Made by a program: the position numbers and the translations under genes. Positions 15,999 through 25,974 of a DNA stretch of 64,000 nt are shown piece after piece; within the stretch, counting starts at the first letter, position 1, and the number at the start of each line of letters is the position of its first letter. The notes beneath the pieces are model-generated. The model was not told the DNA's origin and made no database searches. It saw nothing but the letters and a program-made list of their open reading frames with translations. Source of the stretch: Rhodobacteraceae bacterium Alg231-04 (GTDB lineage: Bacteria; Pseudomonadota; Alphaproteobacteria; Rhodobacterales; Rhodobacteraceae); NCBI GenBank assembly GCA_900143635.1, contig FREY01000004.1, forward strand, positions 408,097 to 472,096, read 5' to 3'.

Positions 15999-18436
15999 TC
16001 AGCCTCCTGCGTCTGACTCGGATTTTTCTTGCCGCGCTCTGTCTTAGCCTTGTGCTGGGCGGCGCGGCGGATGCCCGGCTGACGACGCAGGATCGCGCCT
16101 ACTATCAAGACTGGCTGGACACGGCCGACCGCGCCGAGGATGTTATCGACGCGGACCGCGCATCATCGGTGGCGCTGGAGGTGCTGCGCCAAGAAATCGT
16201 GGATTTCCGCGAGACTTTCAATCAGGCCCGCAACGCCAACCAGGCCCGCATTCGCACGCTGGATGGGCAGATCGGCGCCTTGGGGCCAGAACCCGAAAGT
16301 GGCGAAGAACCCGAAGACATTGCCGCATTGCGGATCTCCCTAACCGAGCAGCTGAATGCGCTGACCGTGCCGCGCGTGGTCTCCGAGGAGGCCTTTAACC
16401 GGGCCGATGGGCTGATTGGGGAGATTGACCGGATCATCCGGGACCGCCGCACCAAGGCGCTGCTTGAACGCAACCCGTCGCCGCTGAACCCGGAACACTG
16501 GGGCCTTGCGGCGTCGGATCTGGGGCAGGCAATTGGATCGGTCTGGAACGAGACGCGACAGCGCAGCGTGCAGGCGACGACCCTGGAGCGGATACAAAAC
16601 AGCCTGCCGCTGATCATGGCGCTTACGGCCATTGGCATTCTGCTGGTTCTGCGCAGCCGTCGCTGGGCGGAAATGGTCGGCGATTATATGCGCCGCTTTG
16701 GCGGCCGGGGCACAGGGGTCTGGGGCTTCTTTGTCTCGCTGGTCCAGGTCGCCCTGCCGCTGTTTGGTGTATTGCTGATCACCCAAGCGATTGAACTGGC
16801 TGGTGTTCTGGGCCCGCGCGGCTCTCTGGTTCTGGATCGTGTTCCGGGATGGGCCACGATCCTCTTGTTGTTCAACTGGCTGGGGCTGCAATTGTTCTCT
16901 CCGCATGGGGACAATGATTTGGTGCCGGTGCAGCATGGCCGCCGTGCCGAGGTGCGTTTCTTGATCGAGATGGTCGCGGTGATGCTGGTGCTGCGCGATC
17001 TGGTCAATCTGTTCGAACAGATCGAAAGCATTTCAGATTCCACTCGGTCCGTTATCGCCTTTCCGGTGATTGCGCTGACTGCGCTGGTTCTTGTGCGTCT
17101 TCAGCGTATAGGCATGCGTCGCGCGGCCAAGGAAACGCTGGAGCCGGGCGGTGAAACAGCAATAGCAGCCGGGGCAGGGCGCGCCATTCGCATTGTGCGC
17201 CGCTTGGCCTATGGCCTGGGTATTCTGGCCCCTGTTCTGGCCGCTTTTGGCTATATCAACGCCGCCGAGGCGCTGATCTACCCGGTGGCTTCGACGTTGT
17301 TTGTGATGTCGACGGCGCTGATCCTGCAAAAGCTGATTGCCGATATCTATGGGCTGGTGCGGGGGCGGACTGATGGCGTGCAGGATTCGCTGTTTATCGT
17401 GCTGGCCGGTTTCATCCTGACCCTGCTGACCCTGCCGCTTTTGGCGTTGATCTGGGGCGCGCGGGTCGCTGATCTGACCGAGCTTTGGGCGAAGTTCCTG
17501 ACCGGGTTCTCTGTTGGTGATACGGTTATTTCACCCACATCCTTTCTGGTGTTCGTGCTTGTCTTTGCAGCCGGCTATGCCGGAACGCGGGCCTTGCAGG
17601 CCTCGTTGCGCAATTCGCTGCTGCCCAAGACCCGGCTTGATCCTGGCGGCCAGAACGCAGTTGTGTCTGGCACCGGCTATGTGGGGGTGTTCCTGTCGGC
17701 GGTCATTGCCATCAGCTGGACCGGGCTGGACCTGTCATCGCTGGCCATTGTGGCAGGTGCGCTGTCGGTCGGTATCGGTTTTGGCCTTCAGACCATCGTG
17801 TCCAACTTTGTCTCCGGCATCATTCTTCTGGTCGAACGCCCGGTGGCCAAAGGCGACTGGATCGAGGTTGGCGGGTTGATGGGCTATGTGCGTGACATTT
17901 CCGTGCGCTCGACACGAATTGAGACGTTCGACCGCACCGATGTGATTGTGCCCAATTCGGATCTGATCACCGGCACCGTGACCAATTACACCCGCGGCAA
18001 TACCGTGGGCCGGGTCATTGTACCTGTTGGCGTGGCCTATGGCACCGATCCGCGCCGGATCGAGGCGATCCTGATGGAGATCGCCAAGGCGCATCCAATG
18101 GTGCTGATGAACCCGGCCCCCAGCGTTGTGTTCCAGGGGTTTGGAGCGGATTCGCTGGATTTCGAGATTCGGGCCATTTTGCGCGATGTGAACTGGGTGC
18201 TTTCGGTGCGCTCCGACATGAATTACGAGATCGCGCGCCGCTTCGCTGAAGAAGATATCGAAATTCCCTTTGCCCAGCGCGACATCTGGCTGCGAAATCC
18301 CGAAGCGCTGACGGCAGGGGCGAACAGACCTGCAACCGCCCCGGTGGACACGATGCGTCCGGCGCCTTCGACAGCGACACCGGAAAAGCCGGACGCCAGC
18401 GATTTGGCCGACCCTGAGACAGATAGCGACTACTGA
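15995..18436 (+). CDS. DUF3772-containing mechanosensitive ion channel (MscS family, large)
   Basis: The 813-residue protein has a signal peptide (residues 1-27), a periplasmic DUF3772 region with coiled-coil character (about 28-190), some ten transmembrane helices (about 200-620) and a C-terminal MscS core. The pore helix and cytoplasmic entry are visible in LSVGIGFGLQTIVSNFVSGIILLVERPVAKGDWIEVGG, followed by GYVRDISVRSTRIETFDRTDVIVPNSDLI, a textbook MscS beta domain. It would open under membrane tension to release solutes. A Pro/Thr-rich tail ends the protein. It is coupled to cysK by an ATGA overlap. Confidence 0.9.
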   Translation: MISLLRLTRIFLAALCLSLVLGGAADARLTTQDRAYYQDWLDTADRAEDVIDADRASSVALEVLRQEIVDFRETFNQARNANQARIRTLDGQIGALGPEPESGEEPEDIAALRISLTEQLNALTVPRVVSEEAFNRADGLIGEIDRIIRDRRTKALLERNPSPLNPEHWGLAASDLGQAIGSVWNETRQRSVQATTLERIQNSLPLIMALTAIGILLVLRSRRWAEMVGDYMRRFGGRGTGVWGFFVSLVQVALPLFGVLLITQAIELAGVLGPRGSLVLDRVPGWATILLLFNWLGLQLFSPHGDNDLVPVQHGRRAEVRFLIEMVAVMLVLRDLVNLFEQIESISDSTRSVIAFPVIALTALVLVRLQRIGMRRAAKETLEPGGETAIAAGAGRAIRIVRRLAYGLGILAPVLAAFGYINAAEALIYPVASTLFVMSTALILQKLIADIYGLVRGRTDGVQDSLFIVLAGFILTLLTLPLLALIWGARVADLTELWAKFLTGFSVGDTVISPTSFLVFVLVFAAGYAGTRALQASLRNSLLPKTRLDPGGQNAVVSGTGYVGVFLSAVIAISWTGLDLSSLAIVAGALSVGIGFGLQTIVSNFVSGIILLVERPVAKGDWIEVGGLMGYVRDISVRSTRIETFDRTDVIVPNSDLITGTVTNYTRGNTVGRVIVPVGVAYGTDPRRIEAILMEIAKAHPMVLMNPAPSVVFQGFGADSLDFEIRAILRDVNWVLSVRSDMNYEIARRFAEEDIEIPFAQRDIWLRNPEALTAGANRPATAPVDTMRPAPSTATPEKPDASDLADPETDSDY

Positions 18437-18617
18437 CGCTGTCTGCGCAAGGCCGTGTAATGGCTGCAAATTTCTCTGTGATACGGGTTCGGAGCCACTG
18501 ATCGCACCCGCCTATGCGGGGCGAAGGGTGGTTGCAAAAAAACTTCTTCCTTCTGTCCATGTTTTTTACTTTTCGCTCTTGCAATCTCCCCCCAGATCCA
18601 TCAAAACCCCGCCCAGT

Positions 18618-18707
18618 GGACAGGTGGCCGAGTGGTCGAAGGCGCACGCCTGGAAAGTGTGTAGGCGGGAGACCGTCTCCAGGGTTCGAATCCCTGTCTG
18701 TCCGCCA
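18618..18707 (+). tRNA. tRNA-Ser (GGA)
   Basis: A 90-base class II tRNA starts GGACAGGTGGCCGAGTGG and ends CTGTCCGCCA with encoded CCA. The anticodon loop CTGGAAA gives GGA, which reads serine UCC/UCU. The long variable arm (about TGTGTAGGCGGGAGACCGTCTCCAGG region) and T-loop GGTTCGAATCC are in place. Confidence 0.96.
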
Positions 18708-19020
18708 TTACCCCCCCCCTTAGAATTCGGCGCGTCGAAGCCCCGCAGCCTCGCACGCAGTCTCTCTGGTTTTCGTGTAGTGTTGCGCTGCCTCTCGAAA
18801 AGGCGTTGGGCTTGATGCCGCCGATGGTATTATTCGGGGTTGAAAATAAAGCTTCCCATTGTATGCCCACCCCAGTTATTCGCAGGTAAATCCTATGATT
18901 TCTTGCGGTTGTCCTCATGCTGAGCAAGGATGGGGCAAAGTGAGTTTCAATGCATCGTAAAGTTTTGTTTTGACGGCCTGAGGCAGACCAAAACGGGGCG
19001 AACCAGAAAGGCGTAGATTA
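18708..19020. other. intergenic stretch, 313 bases
   Basis: Between tRNA-Ser and the RND adaptor gene I see no gene. It begins with a C-run and T-run after the tRNA and should carry the promoter of the efflux operon; no operator could be recognised. Confidence 0.4.
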
Positions 19021-20184
19021 ATGTTTGAGAACAATAGAAGCCTCCGGGGCGTTGGTGCGCTCCGCTCGGCAGTTTTTGGTTTTGGCACAGCACTATGTCT
19101 GACCATGGGTCCGGCCGCATTTGCGCAGGACGCAGCGCCCCCCAAAGTGTCCGTCATGGCAGCTGTGATCAAGCCAATCACCCTGTCCGAAACCTTCATT
19201 GGCCGGGGTGAAGCCAAGGACAAGGTGGATGTGGTGGCCCGTGTAAATGGCTATCTCGAAGAGATCCTGATCCGCGACGGGGCCGAGGTGAAGGTCGGCG
19301 AAACGCTGTTCCGGATCGAAAGCACCTCTTATGAGGCGACGCTTGAGGCGCGCCGTGCCGATCTGGCGGTCGCAGAGGCCAATCTGGAACTGGCAGCGCT
19401 AGATCTTGCCCGTAAGGAAGAACTGTTTGAGCGCGGGTCCGTTCCCGAGGCAGAACGCGATTCTTCGCGGGCAAATGAACTGGTCGCAGAGGCGCAGGTC
19501 CGTGCGGCCAAGGCGGCGATCAGCCAGGCCGAGCTGGATCTGAGCTATACCGAAGTCCACGCGCCTTTCTCTGGTCGTGTTGGCAAGATTGCGGTCAGCG
19601 TTGGTGATGTTGTGGGCCCCAATACCAAAGCGCTGGTCAATATCGTGCGCGAAGCGCCGATCAATGTGACCTTCTCGCTGAACGAAAAGACCTTTGTCGA
19701 ATTGCTGGAAGATGTGGAGCGGGATGAGTTGGGCCGCCCGCGCCCCGGTGATATTCCCGGCGTTTTTGTGATCCTGCCCAACGGCAGGCGCCTGGATGAG
19801 GCGGGTCGTGTGTCCTTTGTTGATAACCGGGTCGATCCTGCCACCGGTTCCATAATAACCCGCGCCGAATTCGAAAATGAACGCCGTCTGATCATTGATG
19901 GCTCCTTCCTGACGGTTGGGCTGGAATCCAAGGAACCCGCAGACCGGCTGATCATCAGTCAGGCCGCGATCCAGCGTGATCAGCAGGGGCCGTTTGTTCT
20001 GGTGGTGGACGAGCAAAACATGATCGAACAGCGTTACCTTGTGACCGGTGAAACGATCGAAACCGGTATCATTGTCCAGGACGGTCTGGTGGCGGGCGAA
20101 CAGGTGATTGTCGAAGGCCTGCAGCGGGTGCGTCCCGGTGTTGAGGTTGACCCTGTTCTGGCCAATCAGGCCGGAGAAGAATAA
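19021..20184 (+). CDS. RND efflux periplasmic adaptor (HlyD/AcrA family)
   Basis: The adaptor links an inner-membrane RND pump to an outer-membrane channel. The 387-residue protein has a signal peptide ending near AAFAQDA (residue 38), then lipoyl/barrel-sandwich halves with RVNGYLEEILIRDGAEVKVGETLFRIE, a helical hairpin (about residues 108-170) rich in Ala/Glu, and APFSGRVGKIAVSVGDVVGP returning to the lipoyl domain. Beta-barrel and membrane-proximal domains follow. It ends in DPVLANQAGEE and lies 3 bases before the pump gene. No outer-membrane factor is encoded in the window. Confidence 0.92.
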   Translation: MFENNRSLRGVGALRSAVFGFGTALCLTMGPAAFAQDAAPPKVSVMAAVIKPITLSETFIGRGEAKDKVDVVARVNGYLEEILIRDGAEVKVGETLFRIESTSYEATLEARRADLAVAEANLELAALDLARKEELFERGSVPEAERDSSRANELVAEAQVRAAKAAISQAELDLSYTEVHAPFSGRVGKIAVSVGDVVGPNTKALVNIVREAPINVTFSLNEKTFVELLEDVERDELGRPRPGDIPGVFVILPNGRRLDEAGRVSFVDNRVDPATGSIITRAEFENERRLIIDGSFLTVGLESKEPADRLIISQAAIQRDQQGPFVLVVDEQNMIEQRYLVTGETIETGIIVQDGLVAGEQVIVEGLQRVRPGVEVDPVLANQAGEE

Positions 20185-20187
20185 GCG

Positions 20188-23100
20188 ATGTTCTCTGCTG
20201 TATTCATATCCCGCCCCAAGTTCGCCATCGTCATCTCACTCGTTCTGACGGTGATGGGCACCATCGGCTATTTTGCCCTGCCGGTGGCCCAGTTCCCGGA
20301 CATCACCCCGCCTGTGGTGAATGTCAGCGCCAGCTATACCGGCGCCAACGCAGAAACCGTTGAAACCTCGGTTGCCTCCCCGATTGAGGCGCAGGTCAAC
20401 GGGGTGGATGACATGATCTATATGTCGTCTTCCTCCTCCGACAACGGCGGCTATTCGCTGTCGGTCACTTTTGAGGTGGGCACCGATCCCGATATCGCAT
20501 CGGTGAACGTGCAGAACCGCGTGGCCCAGGCCATGGCGGGCTTGCCAGCAGAGGTGACATCCTCGGGTGTGGTCACACAGAAAAGCTCCACCAATATGTT
20601 GATGGTGGTGGCACTGACGTCGCCCAACAACACCTATGACGATATCTTTCTGTCCAACTATGCCTCCATCAACATCCGCGACGCGCTGAGCCGGGTCGAG
20701 GGCGTTGGCAAGGCCGATATCCTCAATAACCTCAGCTATGCGATGCGGATCTGGATGGATCCGAACAAGATGGCCGGCCTGGGCATAACCCCCGGTGATG
20801 TGATCAATTCGGTACGTGAGCAGAATATCGAAGTGTCGGCCGGTCAGATCGGCGCGCCGCCAACACCCGGTGATCAGACCTTTCAGTACACGATTAAAAC
20901 CAAAGGCCGTCTGACCGAGGTCAGCGAATTTGAGGACATCGTGATCCGGACTGGTGCCGCGGGCAGCACGGTGCGGCTGAAGGACATCGCCAATGTAGAG
21001 CTTGGCTCGCAGTTTTATACCGCCTCCGGCTATTTCGAGGGCAGCGAGGCCACCATTCTGGCGGTCTATCAGGCTCCCGGCGCCAACGCGCTGGCTGTCT
21101 CCGATGCCGTCCTGTCCGAACTGGAGCGCCTGTCCGCGGCGTTTCCGGATGATGTGGCCTATTCGGTGCCCTTCAACACCACTGATTTTGTTGAGCAATC
21201 ATTGAACGACGTGGTGTCGACACTGATGATGACCTTCATTCTGGTTATCTCGGTTGTGTTTGTGTTCCTTGGCTCCTGGCGGGCCACGATCATTCCGGCG
21301 GTGGCCATTCCAGTGTCGTTGATCGGTACCTTTGCGGTGTTGCTGGTGCTGGGCATGTCGCTCAACACCATTTCGCTGTTCGCCCTTGTTCTGGCCATCG
21401 GTATCGTGGTGGATGACGCCATTGTTGTGGTGGAAAACGTCGAACGCATCATTGCCGAAGAGGGATTGTCACCTGCCGATGCCACCCGCAAGGCGATGGG
21501 GCAGATCACCGGCCCGGTGATTGCAACAACCCTAGTTTTGCTGGCGGTCTTTGTACCTGTCACCTTCATGCCGGGCATCACTGGTCGGCTATACTCTCAG
21601 TTTGCTGTGACGATCTCGGCGGCGGTGGTGATCTCCTCGATCAACGCGCTGACCCTGTCACCGGCGCTGTGCTCCATCGTGCTCAAGGCGCGTTCAGGCC
21701 CGCCCAAGGGGATTCTGGCGACCTTTGAAAATGCGATCGGCAGCGTGCGCGGCGGCTATATGATGATTGTCGGCCGGCTGCTGCGCCTGCCCATTTTGGG
21801 TCTGGTGATCATCGGCGCCGTCACCTTCGGAACCGGTACGCTTTTTGGAACCACGTCCAAGGGTTTCCTGCCGCTGGAGGACAACGGCTATCTCTTTGTG
21901 GATGTGCAGCTGCCCGATGCTTCCGCGTTGGGGCGGACCGAGGTGGTCACCAAACGTGTGAACGATCAAATCGAAGAGATCGCGGGCGTGCAGAATACGA
22001 TTCTGGTGAATGGCTTCAGCCTGCTCAATGGTGCTGGCGCCAATGGGGCGATGATCATTGTCAGCCTGGATCCATGGGATGAACGCACTGAAGAGATCCT
22101 GCATCCCGATGCCATCCTCCAGCAGATCTTTGGCATTGCCAACGGTGAAGCGGCGGCCAGCATCGTGGCCTTCAACCCGCCGCCGATCTCCGGTCTTGGC
22201 ATGTCTGCGGGGGTCGAAATGGAGGTGCAGCAGACCGCTGGCGGATCACCGCAGGATCTGGCCTCTGCCGTCGGTTCTCTGGTCTATGCTGCCAACCAAC
22301 GGGTCGAAGTTGGCCAGTCCTACACTACCTTCCGCGCCAATGTTCCGCAGCTGTTCGTCGATCTGGACCGCGAAAAAGCGAAAACGATGGATGTTCCGAT
22401 TTCCGAGATTTTCCAAACGATGCAGGCGCATCTCGGCTCCTACTATGTCAATGACTTCAACCTGTTTGGCCGCGTTTACCGGGTGCTGGTGCAGGCCGAA
22501 GGCTCCTACCGTGACAAAATTGACGACATCGGCGGGATCTATGTGCGCTCGCAGGCGGGCGACATGGTACCGCTGTCGACACTGATCGATGTTGAAAACG
22601 TGTTGGGTCCGGTGATCCTGAAACGGCACAACATGTTCCGCTCGGCGACCGTGACTGCGGTGCCGGCCGAAGGCCTGTCGACCGGCGATGTGATCCGGGT
22701 GATGCAGGAAGAAGCCGCAACCGCGCTACCGCCGGGCTATGCCTTTGAATGGACCGGCACGGCGCAGCAGCAGCTGGACGGTGCCGGCATGGTTGTTGTC
22801 ATTCTCGGCATGGCGGTGCTTTTTGCCTATCTCTTCCTGGTTGGCCAATATGAAAGCTGGACCATGCCGGTGGCCATTCTGCTCTCAGTGATCGTGGCGC
22901 TCTTTGGCGCGGTGGCAGCGGTGGCGGTGGTCGGGGGGGATATCAACCTCTACACCCAGATCGGGATGATCATGCTGATCGGTCTTGCCTCCAAGAACGC
23001 CATTCTCATCGTTGAATTCGCGATGGAGCGCCGCGCGGCCGGTCTCTCCATCCGCGAAGCCGCGCGTGAGGCCGCACAGCAGCGTTTCCGGGCGGTGATG

Positions 23101-23322
23101 ATGACGGCCCTGTCCTTCCTTCTGGGGGTGGTGCCGCTTCTCACCGCCTCGGGCGCAGGGGCTGCCAGCCAGTTTGCCATTGGTGTTGCTGTCTTTGGCG
23201 GCATGCTGGCCGCCACGGTGATCGGCGTGATCCTGGTGCCGGTGCTCTACGCGGTGATGCAGGGGCTGCGTGAATGGGTCAAAGGAAGCCCAAAAGAACC
23301 AGACCAGGTCACACCGGTTTAA
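20188..23322 (+). CDS. RND multidrug efflux permease (AcrB/MexB type)
   Basis: The 1044-residue inner-membrane pump has the usual length and duplicated architecture: a transmembrane helix at residues 9-28, a large periplasmic loop, helices about 335-500, a second periplasmic loop and helices about 865-1030. The proton-relay pair is visible in LVLAIGIVVDDAIVVVENVERI (two Asp). Signatures include PVAQFPDITPPVVNVSASYTGANAETVE and GLASKNAILIVEFAMERRAAG. It probably uses proton influx to export hydrophobic compounds. A strong terminator follows at once, so the operon has two genes. Confidence 0.93.
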   Translation: MFSAVFISRPKFAIVISLVLTVMGTIGYFALPVAQFPDITPPVVNVSASYTGANAETVETSVASPIEAQVNGVDDMIYMSSSSSDNGGYSLSVTFEVGTDPDIASVNVQNRVAQAMAGLPAEVTSSGVVTQKSSTNMLMVVALTSPNNTYDDIFLSNYASINIRDALSRVEGVGKADILNNLSYAMRIWMDPNKMAGLGITPGDVINSVREQNIEVSAGQIGAPPTPGDQTFQYTIKTKGRLTEVSEFEDIVIRTGAAGSTVRLKDIANVELGSQFYTASGYFEGSEATILAVYQAPGANALAVSDAVLSELERLSAAFPDDVAYSVPFNTTDFVEQSLNDVVSTLMMTFILVISVVFVFLGSWRATIIPAVAIPVSLIGTFAVLLVLGMSLNTISLFALVLAIGIVVDDAIVVVENVERIIAEEGLSPADATRKAMGQITGPVIATTLVLLAVFVPVTFMPGITGRLYSQFAVTISAAVVISSINALTLSPALCSIVLKARSGPPKGILATFENAIGSVRGGYMMIVGRLLRLPILGLVIIGAVTFGTGTLFGTTSKGFLPLEDNGYLFVDVQLPDASALGRTEVVTKRVNDQIEEIAGVQNTILVNGFSLLNGAGANGAMIIVSLDPWDERTEEILHPDAILQQIFGIANGEAAASIVAFNPPPISGLGMSAGVEMEVQQTAGGSPQDLASAVGSLVYAANQRVEVGQSYTTFRANVPQLFVDLDREKAKTMDVPISEIFQTMQAHLGSYYVNDFNLFGRVYRVLVQAEGSYRDKIDDIGGIYVRSQAGDMVPLSTLIDVENVLGPVILKRHNMFRSATVTAVPAEGLSTGDVIRVMQEEAATALPPGYAFEWTGTAQQQLDGAGMVVVILGMAVLFAYLFLVGQYESWTMPVAILLSVIVALFGAVAAVAVVGGDINLYTQIGMIMLIGLASKNAILIVEFAMERRAAGLSIREAAREAAQQRFRAVMMTALSFLLGVVPLLTASGAGAASQFAIGVAVFGGMLAATVIGVILVPVLYAVMQGLREWVKGSPKEPDQVTPV

Positions 23323-23330
23323 TAAGACAA

Positions 23331-23370
23331 AGCCCGCCAGACACAAAGTCTGGCGGGCTTACTTTTTTTG
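23331..23370 (+). terminator. Rho-independent terminator of the RND operon
   Basis: A perfect 12-base-pair stem (agcccgccagac / gtctggcgggct) with a five-base loop is followed by tacTTTTTTT. Confidence 0.9.
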
Positions 23371-23450
23371 GGGTCCGTTTTTCCTCTTGCCGGAAATATC
23401 CCGGGGGAGGCCCAACGGGCCGGGGGCAGCGCCCCTCTTATGTTTGCCTG

Positions 23451-23705
23451 TTATCCGCCCTTGATCCGCTGCAGAATGAAAATCTCATTCTCCGGCGTAA
23501 CCGGCTGGGACAGGCTGGTCGCATAGATCCGCCCGTCAATCGCCACAGAGACACCTGCGTCGATCATCGGCCCCAGACCGGGATAATCCCGCCTCAGCGC
23601 CTCCAGTAGCTGGCCGGTGGTGGCGGCCTCAACCTCCACCACCTCGGCTCCGCCTGTGTGTCGACGCAGAGCCGACCACAGATGGACCTGAACCCTAGGC
23701 GTCAC
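23451..23705 (-). CDS. MoaD/ThiS-like sulfur carrier protein
   Basis: The small ubiquitin-fold protein ends in Lys-Gly-Gly, the hallmark of MoaD/ThiS carriers that are adenylated and thiocarboxylated at the last glycine. It begins PRVQVHLWSALRRHTGG, and has the internal EALRRDYPGLGPMI and NEIFILQRIKGG. I chose GTG at 23705, where homology starts, giving 84 residues and an 11-base overlap with the upstream gene; an ATG at 23729 would add eight residues. As the last gene of a molybdenum hydroxylase operon it may help supply the sulfido ligand or molybdopterin for that enzyme, by inference. Confidence 0.78.
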   Translation of the reverse strand: MTPRVQVHLWSALRRHTGGAEVVEVEAATTGQLLEALRRDYPGLGPMIDAGVSVAIDGRIYATSLSQPVTPENEIFILQRIKGG

Positions 23706-25974
23706 CTGCCTGATCCTCGAGAGCTTCAAGGATCTTCGGCGGGTTCATCGGCAGGCTTTTCAACCGCACGCCCGCCGCATTTGATACCGCATTGGCAATG
23801 GCGGCCAGCGGCGGCACGATGCCGGTTTCCCCCACGCCGCGCACACCGTAGGGGTGGCCGGGGTTCGGAACCTCAACAATGACTGCGTCGATCATCGGCA
23901 GGTCGGATGCCACAGGAATTCGGTAGTCGAGGAAAACTGTGTTTTGCAGCCGCCCATCCTCGCCGTAGACATATTCCTCGTTCAGCGCCCAGCCGATACC
24001 CTGTGCGGCACCCCCCTGATACTGGCCTTCGACGTAAGCCGGGTGGATGGCCTTGCCAGCGTCCTGCACCACGGTGTAGCGCACGATCTTGGTCGCACCG
24101 GTTTCCTGATCCACCTCAGCGTCGACGATATGGGTGCCAAAGCTGACGCCAGCGCCTTCTGGAGTGGCCTCAAAATGGCCCGAGATCGGCCCGCCAGTGC
24201 TGCCCATGGTGGCCGTGATCTCCGCCAATGGCAGCGGGTCGAAATCGCCTGCATTGGCCCCCGAAGGCACCGCGCAGCCGTCTTCCCATTTCACCGCATC
24301 TTCCTCGATGCCCCATTTTGCCGCCGCGCGCTGGCAAAGTTTTTCTACCGCCGCGCGGGCCGCCTTGATGGTGGCCAAACCGGAGGCATAGGTCACCCGG
24401 CTGCCGTGGGAGACGTCGTTGTAGCCCAGGGTGGCCGTGTCCGCGATGGTGACGCGGATGTTCTCGTAAGGGATGCCCAGAACCTCGGCCGCCATCAGCG
24501 CCATGGAGGCACGCGAGCCGCCAATGTCTGGCGTGCCGACAGAAACCTGACAGGTGCCATCCTCAGAAAGCGAAAGGGAAACAGAGGTTTCTCCGCCGTG
24601 GTTAAACCAGAACCCCGAAGCCACACCGCGACCCTGACCCGGCTCCAGCGGGGCCGAATAATGCGGGTGTGCCTTGGCGGCCTCCAGCGTGGCAACCATG
24701 CCGATCTGGTCATAGCGCGGCCCCCAGGAGGCCTTGGTGCCATCATGGGCGGCATTTTTCAGGCGCACTTCCAGCGGATCCAGACCCAGCTTGTTGCAGG
24801 CGGTATCAATCACCGATTCAACTGCAAAAGCCGCCATCGGCGCGCCCGGCGCACGGTAGGCGGCCTGTTTGGGGCGGTTCGACACCACGTCCCAGCCGAC
24901 CTGACGCACATTGGCCAGATCATAGCAGGCAAAGGCGCACATGGCCGAAAACTCCATCGGAGCACCGGGGAAGGCGCCGCCCTGCAGGCGGAAAGTGCCT
25001 TCGGCGGCGGTGATGGTACCGTCCTTCTTCATGCCGATCTTGATGTCCATCGACGCCGAGGCGGTCGGGCCTGTGGCGCGCAGCACTTCAGACCGCTGCA
25101 GCGCCAGTTTCACCGGGCGGCTTGCTTTTCGGCTGAGTGCCAGCGCGACAGGTTCCTGAAACACGGTTGTCTTGCCGCCGAAACCGCCGCCAATCTCGGA
25201 GGCGGTGACACGCAGCTGCGCGGTTTCCATGCCCAGCAGGGCCGCACAGTGTTTTTGCACATACCAATGGCCTTGCGTGCAGACCCACAGCTCTCCCTTG
25301 CCGTCGCTGCCCATCTGGGCGACGCAGGCGTTGGGTTCGATATAGCCCTGATGCGCGGCCTCGGTCACATAGGTGTCCTCGACGATCAGATCCGCCTCGG
25401 CAAAGCCGGCCTCAACATCGCCATGGCCGCTTTCGTGATGGCGCACAACATTGGGGTGCATGCCCTCGGGGACCGATGCATCGGCGTAAGCGGCGTTGAT
25501 GACCGGCGCGCCCTCGGCCATGGCCTTGTCGACGTCGGTGACATGGGGCAGAACCTCGTATTCGACCTCGACCAGCTTGGCCGCATCCCGCGCGATCAGC
25601 GCCGAGGTGGCGGCGACGGCGGCAACAGCGTGCCCGTCATAGAGCGCCTTTTCGCCGGCCATGACGTTTTCCAGAACAAAGCCGTATTCACCTTCCAGAC
25701 CGGTGGCAAAGTCAGCGCGGGTGACCACGGCCTTCACCCCATCCAGTGCCTCGGCCTTGGAGGCGTCAATCTTGACGATTCTGGCATGGGCATGAGGGCT
25801 GCGCACGATGGCACCAAACAACATGCCTGGCAGCGATAGATCGGCGCCAAAGCGCGCCTTGCCGGTGACCTTGTCCAGCCCGTCCGGGCGGTCCGGAGTG
25901 GTGCCGACATATTTCAGTTCTTTGTTTTCCAGCTCAGCGTCGCCGCTCTGCGGTTTATATTCGTCCAGGGCCAT
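23695..25974 (-). CDS. molybdenum hydroxylase large subunit (xanthine dehydrogenase family)
   Basis: The 759-residue protein is the molybdopterin-binding subunit of a three-subunit molybdenum hydroxylase. It starts with the KVTGKARFGADLSLPGMLFGAIVRSPHAHARI domain and continues with the Mo-binding region: GGGFGGKT (about residue 270), AYRAPGAPMAAFAVES in place of the CO dehydrogenase motifs, and GVRGVGETGIVPP near the end with the catalytic Glu. The motif AYRAPG argues against form I CO dehydrogenase (AYxCSFR) and points to a xanthine, aldehyde or aromatic hydroxylase; the substrate is unknown. The start overlaps the stop of the iron-sulfur subunit (TAATG). Confidence 0.88.
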   Translation of the reverse strand: MALDEYKPQSGDAELENKELKYVGTTPDRPDGLDKVTGKARFGADLSLPGMLFGAIVRSPHAHARIVKIDASKAEALDGVKAVVTRADFATGLEGEYGFVLENVMAGEKALYDGHAVAAVAATSALIARDAAKLVEVEYEVLPHVTDVDKAMAEGAPVINAAYADASVPEGMHPNVVRHHESGHGDVEAGFAEADLIVEDTYVTEAAHQGYIEPNACVAQMGSDGKGELWVCTQGHWYVQKHCAALLGMETAQLRVTASEIGGGFGGKTTVFQEPVALALSRKASRPVKLALQRSEVLRATGPTASASMDIKIGMKKDGTITAAEGTFRLQGGAFPGAPMEFSAMCAFACYDLANVRQVGWDVVSNRPKQAAYRAPGAPMAAFAVESVIDTACNKLGLDPLEVRLKNAAHDGTKASWGPRYDQIGMVATLEAAKAHPHYSAPLEPGQGRGVASGFWFNHGGETSVSLSLSEDGTCQVSVGTPDIGGSRASMALMAAEVLGIPYENIRVTIADTATLGYNDVSHGSRVTYASGLATIKAARAAVEKLCQRAAAKWGIEEDAVKWEDGCAVPSGANAGDFDPLPLAEITATMGSTGGPISGHFEATPEGAGVSFGTHIVDAEVDQETGATKIVRYTVVQDAGKAIHPAYVEGQYQGGAAQGIGWALNEEYVYGEDGRLQNTVFLDYRIPVASDLPMIDAVIVEVPNPGHPYGVRGVGETGIVPPLAAIANAVSNAAGVRLKSLPMNPPKILEALEDQAGDA

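Noticed and set aside
23854..25839. 661-residue open frame on the plus strand opposite the molybdenum hydroxylase gene
   Set aside because: It is an antisense shadow in GC-rich DNA; the minus strand encodes clear family motifs and overlapping operon partners.
23695..25974. Form I carbon monoxide dehydrogenase
   Set aside because: The active-site motif reads AYRAPG instead of AYxCSFR, so CO oxidation is unlikely although subunit order is similar.
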